From assembly GCA_030527105.1 (NCBI GenBank), contig JAUNBK010000003.1, forward strand, positions 1 to 48,838: a stretch of 48,838 nucleotides of DNA. Direction: 5' to 3'. Below, piece after piece: positions 26,004-35,334 of this stretch; within the stretch, counting starts at the first letter, position 1, and every line of letters begins with the position of its first letter. This DNA is from Planctomycetia bacterium (GTDB lineage Bacteria; Planctomycetota; Planctomycetia; Pirellulales; Thermoguttaceae). The notes beneath the pieces were generated by a model. That model saw only the letters and a list, made by a program, of their open reading frames with translations, ran no database searches and was not told the DNA's origin. The position numbers and the translations under genes are program-made.

Positions 26004-26971
26004 GCAATAAAACATTATTATCCGTGCAGAACTTGAAAGTTTGGTTCCCGGTGCGTCGTGGTTTTTGGCAGAGAACCATTGGGCACGTGAAAGCAGTGGA
26101 CGGCGTCTCCTTCGACATTAATGAGGGAGAAACGCTTGGTCTTGTTGGCGAGAGCGGCTGTGGCAAAACCACCACGGGGCGCGCCCTCCTGCGTCTCATC
26201 CCTGCGTCCGGGGGCAAGGTGCTTTTTGGGGAAGACAACGTTCTTATGACGTATAATGAGCGGCTCAAAAAACTCCGTCGCGATCTTCAAATCGTCTTTC
26301 AAGACCCCTACGGCTCCATGAATCCGCGTATGACCATTCGCTCGATCATTGAGGAAGGGCTTATCGTTCAAAAAATCGGAACGCCCAAAGAGCGGCTCGA
26401 GCGTGTCATGGAAGTCATGGAAAAAGTCGGGCTGGACGCCACCTGTCTCTATCGATATCCTCACGAATTCTCGGGAGGGCAGCGTCAGCGCGTCTGCATT
26501 GCGAGGGCGTTGGTTCTTAAGCCCAAATTTGTCGTTTTGGACGAGCCGATCTCTGCGTTGGACGTCTCCATTCAGTCGCAAATCATCAACCTTCTCGTGA
26601 AACTTCGCGAAGAAAACGGTCTCACGTATCTCTTCATCTCGCACGATTTATCGGTCGTGCAGTACTTATCGAACCGCGTTTCCGTGATGTATTTGGGCAA
26701 AATGGTGGAGAGCGCGCCGAGCGAGGAGTTGTATCGCAACCCCGTCCATCCATACACGCAGGCGTTATTGTCTTCCATGCCGACGTTGGACGAGAGCCGG
26801 CGCCAGAAGAGGATTTTGCTACAGGGAGACGTTCCGAGTCCGATGAACCCTCCGAAAAATTGCCGTTTTTGTACGCGCTGCCCGATGAAACTCCCCATTT
26901 GCACGGAGGTTCCGCCGCCGCTTGTGGAAGTTAGTCCGGGACACAAGGTTTTGTGCCACCGTGCCAAATAA
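26000..26971 (+). CDS. ABC transporter ATPase (DppF/OppF family)
   Basis: Second ATPase, 323 residues: Walker [13 protein letters not shown], signature FSGGQRQR, Walker [12 protein letters not shown], and a C-terminal [10 protein letters not shown] motif. The ATG at 26000 overlaps the stop of the upstream ATPase gene; an apparent earlier start at 25943 lies inside that gene. The set of two permeases and two ATPases is complete, but no periplasmic binding protein gene follows: the next gene is on the other strand. Confidence 0.92.
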   Translation: MSNKTLLSVQNLKVWFPVRRGFWQRTIGHVKAVDGVSFDINEGETLGLVGESGCGKTTTGRALLRLIPASGGKVLFGEDNVLMTYNERLKKLRRDLQIVFQDPYGSMNPRMTIRSIIEEGLIVQKIGTPKERLERVMEVMEKVGLDATCLYRYPHEFSGGQRQRVCIARALVLKPKFVVLDEPISALDVSIQSQIINLLVKLREENGLTYLFISHDLSVVQYLSNRVSVMYLGKMVESAPSEELYRNPVHPYTQALLSSMPTLDESRRQKRILLQGDVPSPMNPPKNCRFCTRCPMKLPICTEVPPPLVEVSPGHKVLCHRAK

Positions 26972-27010
26972 AACCGTGCCGGGCAAATTGCAAATTAGGG
27001 TTGATATAGC

Positions 27011-27988
27011 TCATTGTGTGCACGCCCCTTCTCGGTCGTCCTGCTTGCCACTTGAGCTTGGTTTGTTGGCAACAACGACACCGCAGAGGGTGAGGAATAT
27101 CCCGGAAGCGATGCACGCATTTATTGGTTCCGCAAAAAGGAAGTATCCCATGAGCGGGACGAAAATAAGCTGGAGCAGATTGATGAGACTCACGCGGACG
27201 ATTCCGAGATAATGAAGCCCCAACGTGAGCGCGAAGAAGGCGATGAAATTCGCCACGCCGGCGGAGAGAGCGAGGAAGAGCGTCCATTGTGTGAGAAGCG
27301 ACCAGCCCGCGCCGCCATGGAGGAATTGCTCGAGGAGTGTGAGGGAGATTAATCCCGCGCCGGGGAGCGCAACGACCGCGAGAAATGGGGAGTTCCCGAG
27401 CGAGGTTAGTTTTTGCACAAGACCGTTGGAGAGGGAGAAAACACCCCCTGCAAGCACGCTGAGGATCACGAAAACGAGAGCTAGAGCGTTGTGCCACCCG
27501 AGGGCGCTCTCGGTTTGAAGGTTGGCTCCCGCCCCCAAGAAAAACACCGCGCAAAGTGTGATGAGTGTTGCGATACGCGCCTTCTTTTGAAACGGTTCGC
27601 TCAGAAGAAACCACCCGATCATGGGGGCGAAAACGAGCGTCCCCGCCCAACTCGCTGCCACACTCACGCCCATTCCGATGAAGCGGAAGGAGATCATCTG
27701 GGCGATATTCCCAAAAAGCTGCACCGCAAGCGCGGCGGCGAGAAACGCCACGAGTATCTTTGCTCCCGGGTGAGGAGTGGTTCCGCGCTGGAGCTGCCAC
27801 AAATAAATCGGCAGCGCAACGAGGCACGTCAGCCCTTCGCGAATCGCAAGAAACGGAAGCTCCGCTCCCTCCTCAACGACCGCCGCCCTCATGCAGACGC
27901 TTGACAAAGCGTAAAAAAACGCCGCCACAAGGGGAAATAAAAGTGCCAGGGATATTTCGGGTCGTTCTGAAGGGAGAATCTTTTTCAT
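27011..27988 (-). CDS. EamA/DMT-family transporter
   Basis: A 325-residue inner-membrane protein with ten predicted helices arranged as two EamA repeats, typical of drug/metabolite exporters (SVAASWAGTLVFAPMIGWFLLSE at the end of repeat 1 and NLLQLIFVPLMGYFLFAEP at the end of repeat 2). The C-terminus is short and charged. Substrate cannot be predicted. It lies 28 bases downstream of a DUF1559 pilin gene on the same strand and may be co-transcribed, without an obvious functional link. Confidence 0.85.
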   Translation of the reverse strand: MKKILPSERPEISLALLFPLVAAFFYALSSVCMRAAVVEEGAELPFLAIREGLTCLVALPIYLWQLQRGTTPHPGAKILVAFLAAALAVQLFGNIAQMISFRFIGMGVSVAASWAGTLVFAPMIGWFLLSEPFQKKARIATLITLCAVFFLGAGANLQTESALGWHNALALVFVILSVLAGGVFSLSNGLVQKLTSLGNSPFLAVVALPGAGLISLTLLEQFLHGGAGWSLLTQWTLFLALSAGVANFIAFFALTLGLHYLGIVRVSLINLLQLIFVPLMGYFLFAEPINACIASGIFLTLCGVVVANKPSSSGKQDDREGACTQ

Positions 27989-28016
27989 GCTGCGGAACCA
28001 AAAGGGGGGGGCGTCT

Positions 28017-28898
28017 CTACTGTTTGAAATTCGGGTCGTCTTCGTAAGTCAAACTCGAATTCACGCTCGCGTCGTCGGGACACATGAGCGAAGCGTACGT
28101 TTTGTAGTAAATCGTGCGACTTATCCCTTTCACGCTGCCGTCGGCAAAAGCGACATTGTTCGTGTTGGAGTGCTTGCTCGAAGGAAAGTGCGGATAATAA
28201 TTCGACGGCGAGGTGCTACTGATGTTGCCGGAGTTCCACGTTAGCCCAACGGTATTTTTGGCGTTTTGTTCATTCCCACCATTTTGCCAATAACTCGCCG
28301 TCACTTGCCAACTGTTCGCGGTGAGACTCGCGGGTTTCGTCTTCAATCTCTCGGAGAGAAGGATGGTGTACCCCGTGCCATCTTTCACGCTGGAGAGAGA
28401 GCTTTTGTAGGTTTTGGTTCTATCGGAGCCTTGTACGAAGAAAAGACCAGAGCCACGCACTTCTGCGGTCGGGTTGGACGTATTCGCTTTGCCGGTCTCC
28501 TGTGTTCCTGCATTGGCAACGTAGCTCAAGCCGGGGCGATCAACGTCTCCCGAGGGACACTTAAACTCGTTGAGCGGAACACTTGTGTTGGTTGTCAACG
28601 AACCATTCGCGTACGACTGAGCATGTTTCCCCAAGCCCAATTGTTCGAGAATTTGTGCCGTCCATGCGTATCCCTCGTTTGTGGAGAGATAGGGAAGCCT
28701 TTGTTTGGAGTTTTCGAAGGAAATAATGGCGATCGCGATATTTCTCTGCCGCGCGGTACACGAAGCACGTTGTGCCACGGCGCGAGCGTACATCACGGCA
28801 GGCATCAAAAGCCCCATCAATATGCCGATAATGGCAATGACTACAAGAAGCTCAACGAGCGTGAAGCCCGCGCGACGAGCATGTGTGTGTGAACGCAT
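28017..28898 (-). CDS. DUF1559 pilin-like protein (prepilin N-terminus, H-x9-DG C-terminus)
   Basis: A 293-residue protein with a type IV prepilin start: basic leader, [24 protein letters not shown], glycine at -1 and glutamate at +5. The body is the beta-rich DUF1559 domain, expanded in planctomycetes, and ends with HSNTNNVAFADG, an exact H-x9-DG motif. It is expected to be processed by prepilin peptidase and anchored in or exported from the inner membrane as a pseudopilin. Start ATG 28898 has AAGGAA upstream. It is divergent from the second DUF1559 gene at 29403. Confidence 0.93.
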   Translation of the reverse strand: MRSHTHARRAGFTLVELLVVIAIIGILMGLLMPAVMYARAVAQRASCTARQRNIAIAIISFENSKQRLPYLSTNEGYAWTAQILEQLGLGKHAQSYANGSLTTNTSVPLNEFKCPSGDVDRPGLSYVANAGTQETGKANTSNPTAEVRGSGLFFVQGSDRTKTYKSSLSSVKDGTGYTILLSERLKTKPASLTANSWQVTASYWQNGGNEQNAKNTVGLTWNSGNISSTSPSNYYPHFPSSKHSNTNNVAFADGSVKGISRTIYYKTYASLMCPDDASVNSSLTYEDDPNFKQ

Positions 28899-28993
28899 GG
28901 TATTAGGTTCCTTTGCTTTTGGAAAAAACTGCTGTATGTGTCCTGCCTTTATTACGCAGGAGTCCCTTGTTTAGTTTCGAATATTTATTGTCC

Positions 28994-29017
28994 CGCCGTG
29001 TGAAATCTCTCACGGCG
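28994..29017. other. Perfect hairpin in the DUF1559 divergent intergenic region
   Basis: CGCCGTG (28994-29000) and CACGGCG (29011-29017) form a 7-bp perfect stem with a 10-base loop. A second stem CCGTCG/CGACGG (29019-29024 and 29046-29051) follows directly. There is no T tract, so these may be regulatory rather than terminators. The 504-base gap 28899-29402 also holds a GGGAG/CTCCC hairpin near 29240 and repeat copy 6; I see no gene in it. Confidence 0.45.
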
Positions 29018-29269
29018 TCCGTCGCAATTTCGACAAAACGAACGACGACGGAATCGACACGGTCATTGATTGGGAGGAGAAAACATTCCCCACTCCTTCT
29101 ATTGTGCTTAATTTTTCGGAAATTTCTAGCCCCCACGGCTAAATTTCTTGAAAAATTTAAAAAAATCCTCTAGGAGGGGCTGGATTTATTTCGACTTTTA
29201 GGGCAAAATGGTACGTAGTGTAATGTATGGGGGATGAGTGGGAGTGGTGCTCCCTTCATAACGCAAAAA

Positions 29270-29376
29270 TTATAATGCTTTTCGTTGAAATTTCCGGTGC
29301 CGTCCGCCGTTGGAGCTACGCACCAAGGCTCGCAAAGCGTCGTGCAAAACGGGAATTTTAAAAGAGAGCGAGTATA
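29270..29376 (-). repeat. Dispersed palindromic repeat, copy 6
   Basis: Full-length, near-consensus copy 26 bases before the start of the second DUF1559 gene, read in the TTATAAT to GAGTATA direction on the plus strand. Confidence 0.9.
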
Positions 29377-29402
29377 TTTCCGCCAAAGGGGAGTAAACGA
29401 TC

Positions 29403-30263
29403 ATGAAGAAAAGAGAATCAATCAAGAGAAACGCTTTCACGCTCGTGGAGCTTCTTGTCGTGATTGCAATTATCGGCGTCCTTGTCGGTCTTACGCTTCC
29501 GGCAGTCCAAATGGCGCGCGCCTCCGCTCGACAAAGCGAGTGCATGAACAACATTCGGCAAGTCTCTCTCGCCGTGATAGGTTATCAAACGAACAACGGA
29601 ACATTTCCGTACTATCAGGGCAATCCGGGCTGTTGGGTGATTCCGCTCCTCCCGGCGCTTGGTGAGGAATCCCTGGGAAACTCGTGGCTTGAAGGAAACA
29701 CCCCCACGAAGGCGATTCCGACGCTTTTCTGCCCGTCGCATCCTCGCAAGAGAAATCTTGCCGCCCCGCTTTCGTACGCCGCAAACTGCGGTTTCGATGG
29801 CTACAGCACCAGCAAGAAAATCCCCATGGCGGACGTTGGCGCGTTTAGCAAGGGACCCGCCACCGCGACGAGAATGGAGTCTCTTCGCAACTCGGTCGAT
29901 CGCATTGCGTCTTTGGACGGAACCTCCTACACGATTCTCTTTGGAGAAAACACACAATCAACGCAGTGGAACAGCACATCCTTGTACGAGTACGGCATCT
30001 TGTGGGGAGGGGGAGTTACGACCGCGTATGGACAAGACCACAAGTCCACATCAAGCAACGCCGCCCACGCGCGCCCAGCGAGCTATCATCCTGGTCAGGG
30101 AGCGCACCTTGCTTTTGCGGACGCGCATGTCGTGTACGCCGCAGGCGTCGACGCCACCGTTTATAAACAGTTGATGTCCCCCTCCGACAAACAAGGGGCG
30201 AGCATCTCCGGCACCAGCGCCATGAATAATTTCACCGATTTCGGTGCGATTTTAGGTCGCTAG
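29403..30263 (+). CDS. DUF1559 pilin-like protein with variant processing site
   Basis: A 286-residue pseudopilin-like protein: [23 protein letters not shown]. The residue before the cleavage point is Ala rather than the usual Gly, a change some prepilin peptidases tolerate. The C-terminal motif is [13 protein letters not shown], so the usual H-x9-DG has one extra residue and Ala instead of Gly. The middle resembles its divergent neighbour ([18 protein letters not shown]). Transcription is divergent from the 28017-28898 gene. Confidence 0.9.
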   Translation: MKKRESIKRNAFTLVELLVVIAIIGVLVGLTLPAVQMARASARQSECMNNIRQVSLAVIGYQTNNGTFPYYQGNPGCWVIPLLPALGEESLGNSWLEGNTPTKAIPTLFCPSHPRKRNLAAPLSYAANCGFDGYSTSKKIPMADVGAFSKGPATATRMESLRNSVDRIASLDGTSYTILFGENTQSTQWNSTSLYEYGILWGGGVTTAYGQDHKSTSSNAAHARPASYHPGQGAHLAFADAHVVYAAGVDATVYKQLMSPSDKQGASISGTSAMNNFTDFGAILGR

Positions 30264-30369
30264 AGCTTCCACGGACGCGCAGGAAAAGAGAATGGAGCGA
30301 AGCCGCACAAATGACGATAAAGAGGAGTAACGCAGTATTTTCGTTTTCCTCGTACGCGCCGTGGTGCTG

Positions 30370-30397
30370 TTGGTATCGTGTGTTCGCGTTTTATACT
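30370..30397 (+). promoter_or_regulatory. Possible promoter for the LarA-like gene
   Basis: TTGGTA (30370-30375), 16-base spacer, TATACT (30392-30397). The -10 is provided by a lone repeat end. Confidence 0.35.
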
Positions 30398-30418
30398 CGT
30401 CGTCCATAAAATTTTCGG
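30391..30418 (+). repeat. Lone left end of the dispersed repeat
   Basis: TTATACTCGTCGTCCATAAA then ATTTTCGG matches the left terminal repeat only. It may be a relic of a deleted copy. The 374-base gap 30264-30637 otherwise holds only copy 7. Confidence 0.55.
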
Positions 30419-30489
30419 TATGGCAAAAATCATCCACTCCGTCAAGCAACCAAACATAAAACGACTTCGAGAGGGAGGGGGAGGGTGTA

Positions 30490-30597
30490 TATACTCATCG
30501 TCGTTTAAAATTCCCGTTTTGCGCGACGCTTTGCGAGCCGTGGTGCGTAGCTTCGACGGCGGACGGAACGGGAAATTTCAACGCGAAGTATTATAAA
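30490..30597 (+). repeat. Dispersed palindromic repeat, copy 7
   Basis: Full copy of the TATACTCATCGTCG subtype, the same left-end variant seen inside copy 3. AAATTCCCGTT near the left pairs almost perfectly with AACGGGAAATTT on the right. It ends 40 bases before the LarA-like start. Confidence 0.9.
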
Positions 30598-30637
30598 GTT
30601 TTGTTTTTATTGATTTTGCAGTAAGGGGTCATATCAC

Positions 30638-31924
30638 ATGACATGGTTTTCATCAACAGGGCGACTCGGTCGTCAGTATGTTTTAGAGCTCGTACACCGA
30701 ATGGCAGATGAGGCGCGTTTGCGTTTTTGCAAAAACCCGAAGCGCGTTCTTCTTCTTCCGCCAGACATTACGAGGGCGCATTGTGGTGCCGGTTGGATCA
30801 CCGAGGAGCTTTATAAGGTCTTCTCCAAAAAGGCTGAAGTTCACGTTATTCCGACATTGGGACAGCATGTACCTCACACGCCGGAGCAGAATCGCAAGAT
30901 GTTCGGTTCTATCCCTCTGGACCGAATTCACGCTCACGACTGGCGGGATGGGTGCAAAACCATCGGAGAATTGCCCGCAAAATTCGTGAAAGAAGCCTCG
31001 AATGGAAAAGCGAATTGGTCTATTCCCGTGTCGCTTAACACGTTCCTGCTCGAGGGGGATTGGGATTTAATCATCAACGTCGGGCACGTGGTGCCTCACG
31101 AAGTCTTGGGCTTTGCGAATCACAACAAAAACTATTTCATCGGACTGGGCGGCAAGCCGACAATTTGCGCGTCCCACATGATGGCGGCATGTTGCGGTAT
31201 CGAAAACAACCTCGGTTGTCTCGTTACTCCTTTGCGCGCCTGCTACAACAAAATGGAGGAAGATTTCCTCTCGAAGCTGCCCGACGTCTATTTTGAGCTT
31301 ACGATGGCTTACGACGAAAATGGGAACCTTGAGCACACCGGTGTGTTTGTCGGCGAGGATCGCGAAGTTTATATGGAGGCGGCGAAACTTTCTCAAAAAC
31401 AGAATATCAAAATCGTCCGACCACTCCAAAAAGTGATCGCTTATATGCAGCCCGACGAGTTCCAAAGCACGTGGGTCGCGAACAAAGCCATTTATCGTAC
31501 ACGGAAAGCGATGCAAAATGGTGGCGAGCTTCTCATCGTTGCGCCGGGGCTTAAGAGATTCGGCGAGCAGCCTGATGTGGATGCGCTCATTCGCAAGTAC
31601 GGATATTCCGGCACGGAGAATATCATGCGCTTGTGGAAGGAGAATTCCGATCTCCAGGACCTTACTCACGGAACCGCTCACTTGATTCATGGTTCGAGTG
31701 AAGGACGATTCCACATCATCTACGTGACGGATGGGCTGACTCCTGAGGAAATCGAGGGGGTTGGATACGAGTCCAGAAATTTGGACGAAACGTTGCGTCG
31801 TTATGATCTTGCAACGCTGAAAAATGGCTACAATACGATGCCGAATGGCGAGGTGATTTATTTCATTAACTCGCCATCCACAGGTTTGTGGTCGACTCGG
31901 GCGAATATGAATCCTGTGGAGTAG
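30638..31924 (+). CDS. LarA-like (nickel-pincer lactate racemase family, DUF2088) enzyme
   Basis: A 428-residue cytoplasmic protein of the LarA fold. PPDITRAHCGAG (41-52) matches the D-x-T-R loop, TLGQHVPHTPEQ (73-84) carries the first active-site histidines, and VGHVVPHEVL (148-157), GGKPT with Lys173 and SH at 180 match the region where LarA binds the nickel-pincer cofactor through Lys and His. Family members racemise or epimerise 2-hydroxy acids; the exact substrate cannot be told. Cofactor-synthesis genes (larB, larC, larE) are not in the window. AAGGGG precedes the ATG. Confidence 0.8.
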   Translation: MTWFSSTGRLGRQYVLELVHRMADEARLRFCKNPKRVLLLPPDITRAHCGAGWITEELYKVFSKKAEVHVIPTLGQHVPHTPEQNRKMFGSIPLDRIHAHDWRDGCKTIGELPAKFVKEASNGKANWSIPVSLNTFLLEGDWDLIINVGHVVPHEVLGFANHNKNYFIGLGGKPTICASHMMAACCGIENNLGCLVTPLRACYNKMEEDFLSKLPDVYFELTMAYDENGNLEHTGVFVGEDREVYMEAAKLSQKQNIKIVRPLQKVIAYMQPDEFQSTWVANKAIYRTRKAMQNGGELLIVAPGLKRFGEQPDVDALIRKYGYSGTENIMRLWKENSDLQDLTHGTAHLIHGSSEGRFHIIYVTDGLTPEEIEGVGYESRNLDETLRRYDLATLKNGYNTMPNGEVIYFINSPSTGLWSTRANMNPVE

Positions 31925-32020
31925 GGTGCCTATTTGGGCACGTTCGCGCGGTCGTTTTTATGCTTCGTTACATGGGAGCGTCGTTTGGCGCTCCGCTGCG
32001 TGTTTTTCGCGTGGAGTGTA

Positions 32021-32127
32021 TATTAATACCTCTCGTTAAAATTTCCGGTGTCGTCCGCCGTTGGAGCTTGCGCACCACGGCTCGCAAAACGCCGCATAAA
32101 ACGGGAATTTAAAGGGGAACGAGTATA
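32021..32127 (-). repeat. Dispersed palindromic repeat, copy 8
   Basis: Full copy (TATTAATACCTCTCG ... GAACGAGTATA) in the 320-base gap between the LarA-like and AMMECR1-Memo genes. Directly after it, TATAAT at 32137-32142 could be a -10 element without a good -35. I see no gene in the gap. Confidence 0.85.
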
Positions 32128-32244
32128 CAAGCAGGGTATAATAAAACGACCGCGTGCCTGTTTTTTATTGGTTACGTCCAATTTGTTTAATCAACCTTTT
32201 CATCCGCCGATAAGGAATTCGAGGCGGTACAAAGTTCCTTTTAT

Positions 32245-34242
32245 ATGAGTAGTCAAATCGTTCCTCAGTTCACGGAAGAACAGAAGCGCGCTATTCTGCG
32301 TGCCGCTGGCAGAAAAACTGCCATGACAATAAGTCGTCTGGACGATGAAATCACCTCGGAAGACCTGCTTGAGGCTGGCGACACACCCGTCTATGGTGCG
32401 TTCGTCACACTCCGCCGCTTCCACAAATTGCGCGCCTGCTGCGGATGGCTCGGAGAGTCGCTCAACCTGCGCGAGGCGTTGGACCGCGCCGCTTATCGTG
32501 CGGCGGTCGATGATCTTCGATTCCCCCCCATCCAAAATTTCGAAATTAACGAAATGGAGATGGACGTTTGGATCCTCTATGGTCTCGAACTTATTGGAGC
32601 GGCAGGGCAAGATCGCGAAAAGTTCGTCGAGATCGGCAAGCATGGACTTTTGGTGGTGTGCGGTGACAAACGCGGGCTTCTCCTCCCGGGCGTTGCGGAA
32701 GAGATGGGACTTGCGCCGCGTCAATTTCTCGAACAAACTTGCGTCAAAGCGGGACTACCGCCTCAGGCGTGGTGCGACGAAAAAACGCTCGTCTTTCGTT
32801 TTAGAGGGATTGTTCTCAAGGATACGCTTAAAAACACCCTTCCTGAAGAGCTTTGCGACCAAATCGTGCTCCCACCACGCGGTCCGCAGAAAAAAGACTT
32901 GGCAATGCTGGCGGATCATTGCTATCGAAACATTCGGAAGATTTTTGTGGAGGCGGTGCCAGATTTCTACCTGCCTGGGGTGTTTGATGGAGAAGTGAGC
33001 GGAGCCTGTCTGCGAGTTCGTCTCGGCAACATTTCCGCCGACTGCGCGCAATTCTTTTTGAACGACCCGCAGCCGTTGCAGCCCATGCTGCTCAACCTCG
33101 CGAGGAATGCGGCATTGTCGATGCGCCACAATGGGGTGACGCCGGAACATGCGTTCAAGACGTCCCTCTGTATTTTTTGGGATGTCCAACCTGCGGGAGA
33201 CGCGCGCAACGCGAATGTCGAGCAGCTCGACACGCAGACGGGGGGCATTCTTGCGGTGCGCTTTGGGAAATGGACGCTCGCATACGCGCCGGGCAAGAAA
33301 CCTGCTTCTATTTTGAAGGACGTTGTGACGCATTCCCAATTCCCTGAGGACGAGAACACGCGAATTTTCACGGCGCGCGTTGCTTGTTCCGACATTCAAT
33401 TCGTGACGTCCACCGTCCAAAAACCATTGGAAAAGACCGACCCACGCGCCCCCTTTGTCGCGGGCAAGTTCTACCCACACATCCCTGAGGAGATGCAATC
33501 GATTCTCGACGCACTTTTCGAACATATGCCAGAGCAAAAACCTTGGGCGGGAGCCGTCGTTCCTCACGCAGGGTGGACGTATTCTGCGAATCTTGCCGCG
33601 CAGACGCTCAAGCAGATTCAGTTCCCCTCCAGGGTAATTGTTTTCGCGCCAAAGCATCATCCAAATGGAGTCGATTGGGCGGTGTCCCCAACGTCGCGTT
33701 GGAATTTGCCCGGTCGCTCCATGGAGGGGGATGTGAATCTGGCTCGGGGACTTGCCGCTGCCGTTCCGCGCTTTCAACTCGACGCGCTCGCGCACGAGAG
33801 AGAGCACTCGATAGAAGTGATTCTCCCCTTTTTGACTCGCCTCGCCCCCGGCGCGCACGTCGTGGGTGCTCTCATGGCGGGTGGGGCTGAGGCTATCCCC
33901 GAAGCGGCAAAGCAACTCGCTCGTTGGATTCGAACACTGCCGGTGCGTCCGCTTTTGATCGCGTCGACGGATATGAATCACTACGCGTCGGACGAAGAAA
34001 CGCGCCGAATTGATGCGCCTGCGGTTCAAGCGATGTTGGATCGCGACCCTGAAAAGATGCTCGAAATCGTTCGCAAGAACAAGATATCGATGTGCGGAGT
34101 CCTTCCCGTCGCGCTCATGATGATGACACTGCGCGAGTTGGATATCCTCAACGAAGCATATCAAACGGGCTACGCGACTTCCGCAGATTTTTCCGGCGAG
34201 AAAAACAGCGTCGTTGGGTATTGTGGAATGTTGTTTAAGTAG
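32245..34242 (+). CDS. AMMECR1-Memo fusion protein (AmmeMemoRadiSam system A and B domains)
   Basis: A 665-residue protein. Residues about 5-195 form an AMMECR1 domain (GAFVTLRRFHKLRACCGWLG; the canonical LRGCIG is changed to LRACCG). Residues about 215-390 are a less clear domain, possibly a second AMMECR1-like copy. Residues about 400-665 are a Memo domain with its metal-site pattern: VVPHAGWTYS, FAPKHHPN, EREHSIEVILPFL, STDMNHYA and SMCGVLPVA. In other prokaryotes separate AMMECR1 and Memo proteins are encoded with a radical-SAM partner (the AmmeMemoRadiSam set); here A and B are one chain, and the radical-SAM gene is not in the window. Biochemical role is unsettled. Confidence 0.85.
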   Translation: MSSQIVPQFTEEQKRAILRAAGRKTAMTISRLDDEITSEDLLEAGDTPVYGAFVTLRRFHKLRACCGWLGESLNLREALDRAAYRAAVDDLRFPPIQNFEINEMEMDVWILYGLELIGAAGQDREKFVEIGKHGLLVVCGDKRGLLLPGVAEEMGLAPRQFLEQTCVKAGLPPQAWCDEKTLVFRFRGIVLKDTLKNTLPEELCDQIVLPPRGPQKKDLAMLADHCYRNIRKIFVEAVPDFYLPGVFDGEVSGACLRVRLGNISADCAQFFLNDPQPLQPMLLNLARNAALSMRHNGVTPEHAFKTSLCIFWDVQPAGDARNANVEQLDTQTGGILAVRFGKWTLAYAPGKKPASILKDVVTHSQFPEDENTRIFTARVACSDIQFVTSTVQKPLEKTDPRAPFVAGKFYPHIPEEMQSILDALFEHMPEQKPWAGAVVPHAGWTYSANLAAQTLKQIQFPSRVIVFAPKHHPNGVDWAVSPTSRWNLPGRSMEGDVNLARGLAAAVPRFQLDALAHEREHSIEVILPFLTRLAPGAHVVGALMAGGAEAIPEAAKQLARWIRTLPVRPLLIASTDMNHYASDEETRRIDAPAVQAMLDRDPEKMLEIVRKNKISMCGVLPVALMMMTLRELDILNEAYQTGYATSADFSGEKNSVVGYCGMLFK

Positions 34243-34260
34243 GTTTTTGGGAAAGCAAGA

Positions 34261-34312
34261 GGCGGAAGCGGTTTGGAAGGGGAAATGATTTTCCTTCAAA
34301 CCGCTAATCGCC
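34261..34312. terminator. Strong hairpin between convergent genes
   Basis: AGCGGTTTG (34267-34275) pairs perfectly with CAAACCGCT (34297-34305), extended inward by AAGG/CCTT and outward by GGCG/CGCC. It separates the AMMECR1-Memo gene from the convergent TPR-like gene. There is no T tract, so bidirectional termination is inferred from position and stability. Confidence 0.45.
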
Positions 34313-34328
34313 ATTCTTTGATTGAGTG

Positions 34329-34979
34329 TTACGGCTTGTTTTTCTTTTGATCCGACGATTGGGACCAATTTTCCCACGAAAGTATTTCGTCTAGTATTTG
34401 GTAGGAGTCTTGAAGAAGTTGTTCAGCTTGCTTCTTTTCTTCATAGAATTCGTCCATTTTTAAGACGACAATAATTTTTTGCAGGGTTGCTGCTGCTTCA
34501 TGAAAGAGACGCCTCGAGCGACAAATCCGAGCGAAACATGTACACGATTTTGCAAAGGCAATGCGTCTTTCATCCCACGAGCGAGAGTTCCGCATTTCCT
34601 TCTTTTGGTTTGCGGTTTCGAACATTTTTTCTTTTAGGCTAATGGATTCTTGAAAGAGATTCAGAGCCTCGGGTATATTTCCCTCCATCAGGGCAACGTC
34701 TGCCATTCTTTCAAGCAGAATTGTACGATCCCATTGCAGTTCAATTGATTCTGGCATTATCGCCAAGAGCGCGTTAGTAAAACGAAACATTTGGTTGTAC
34801 TTGTTCATAATTAGATCAATCCTTACAACTAATTCACGATACTCATCGTACTTTAATGAGGCATTGTGAAAAAACGATTGTGACAATTTGCATTTCCCGA
34901 AGAGCCTCCCCAAAACATTCAGGAAGTAGGTATCTGGTGGGGAAAACACAAACACAAGGAGAGTCACCGAAAGCAACAC
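34329..34979 (-). CDS. TPR-like helical protein in a low-GC patch
   Basis: A 216-residue protein, visibly richer in AT codons than its neighbours. The N-terminus is hydrophobic (VTLLVFVFSPP) and may be a membrane anchor or poor signal peptide. The remainder is all-helical with tetratricopeptide-like pairs, e.g. LLERMADVALMEGNIPEALNLF-type spacing at about residues 88-110 and a later pair at about 140-170. GGGAG precedes the GTG at 34979. It is divergent from the sigma-like gene. It may be a shortened relative of larger TPR proteins. Confidence 0.5.
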   Translation of the reverse strand: MLLSVTLLVFVFSPPDTYFLNVLGRLFGKCKLSQSFFHNASLKYDEYRELVVRIDLIMNKYNQMFRFTNALLAIMPESIELQWDRTILLERMADVALMEGNIPEALNLFQESISLKEKMFETANQKKEMRNSRSWDERRIAFAKSCTCFARICRSRRLFHEAAATLQKIIVVLKMDEFYEEKKQAEQLLQDSYQILDEILSWENWSQSSDQKKNKP

Positions 34980-35174
34980 CTATTCTCCCACCCCATATAT
35001 ACAGACGGAACGAAACGACAAAAACGAATAAAATTTTGCAAAATATTGTCTTTTTTTCGATTTTTTTGAGTTATACACATCGCACTTTATACAGGAGCTC
35101 GAATTCATTGATCTGTGAGAACTCGAAAAAAACAAAAAATCTCAAAAATTTCCGCCGTTTCAACATCTTTTAGC
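34980..35174. other. AT-rich intergenic region
   Basis: Part of the 355-base gap between divergent TPR-like and sigma-like genes. It is AT-rich with A and T tracts and carries no gene I can support; the sigma-like promoter lies at its right edge. Confidence 0.4.
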
Positions 35175-35202
35175 TTGACAACACGGTTTTTTATGCTAGA
35201 AT
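35175..35202 (+). promoter_or_regulatory. Strong extended -10 promoter for the sigma-like gene
   Basis: Perfect TTGACA (35175-35180), 16-base spacer ending in TGC, TAGAAT (35197-35202). The leader is about 125 bases. Confidence 0.7.
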
Positions 35203-35334
35203 AAGACTGTCGATGTGGAATCTTTTGTCGATGTTTTTCACCCCACAAAATGTTCCCCTCACACCAGAATAATATGGCAACATGAGTCTTTCGGTTGAAC
35301 CAATCCGGTAACGGTCCTTTATATGGAGGAAAAA

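Noticed and set aside
32755..34377. A 540-codon frame antisense to the AMMECR1-Memo gene
   Set aside because: Shadow frame with Arg/His-rich unnatural composition.
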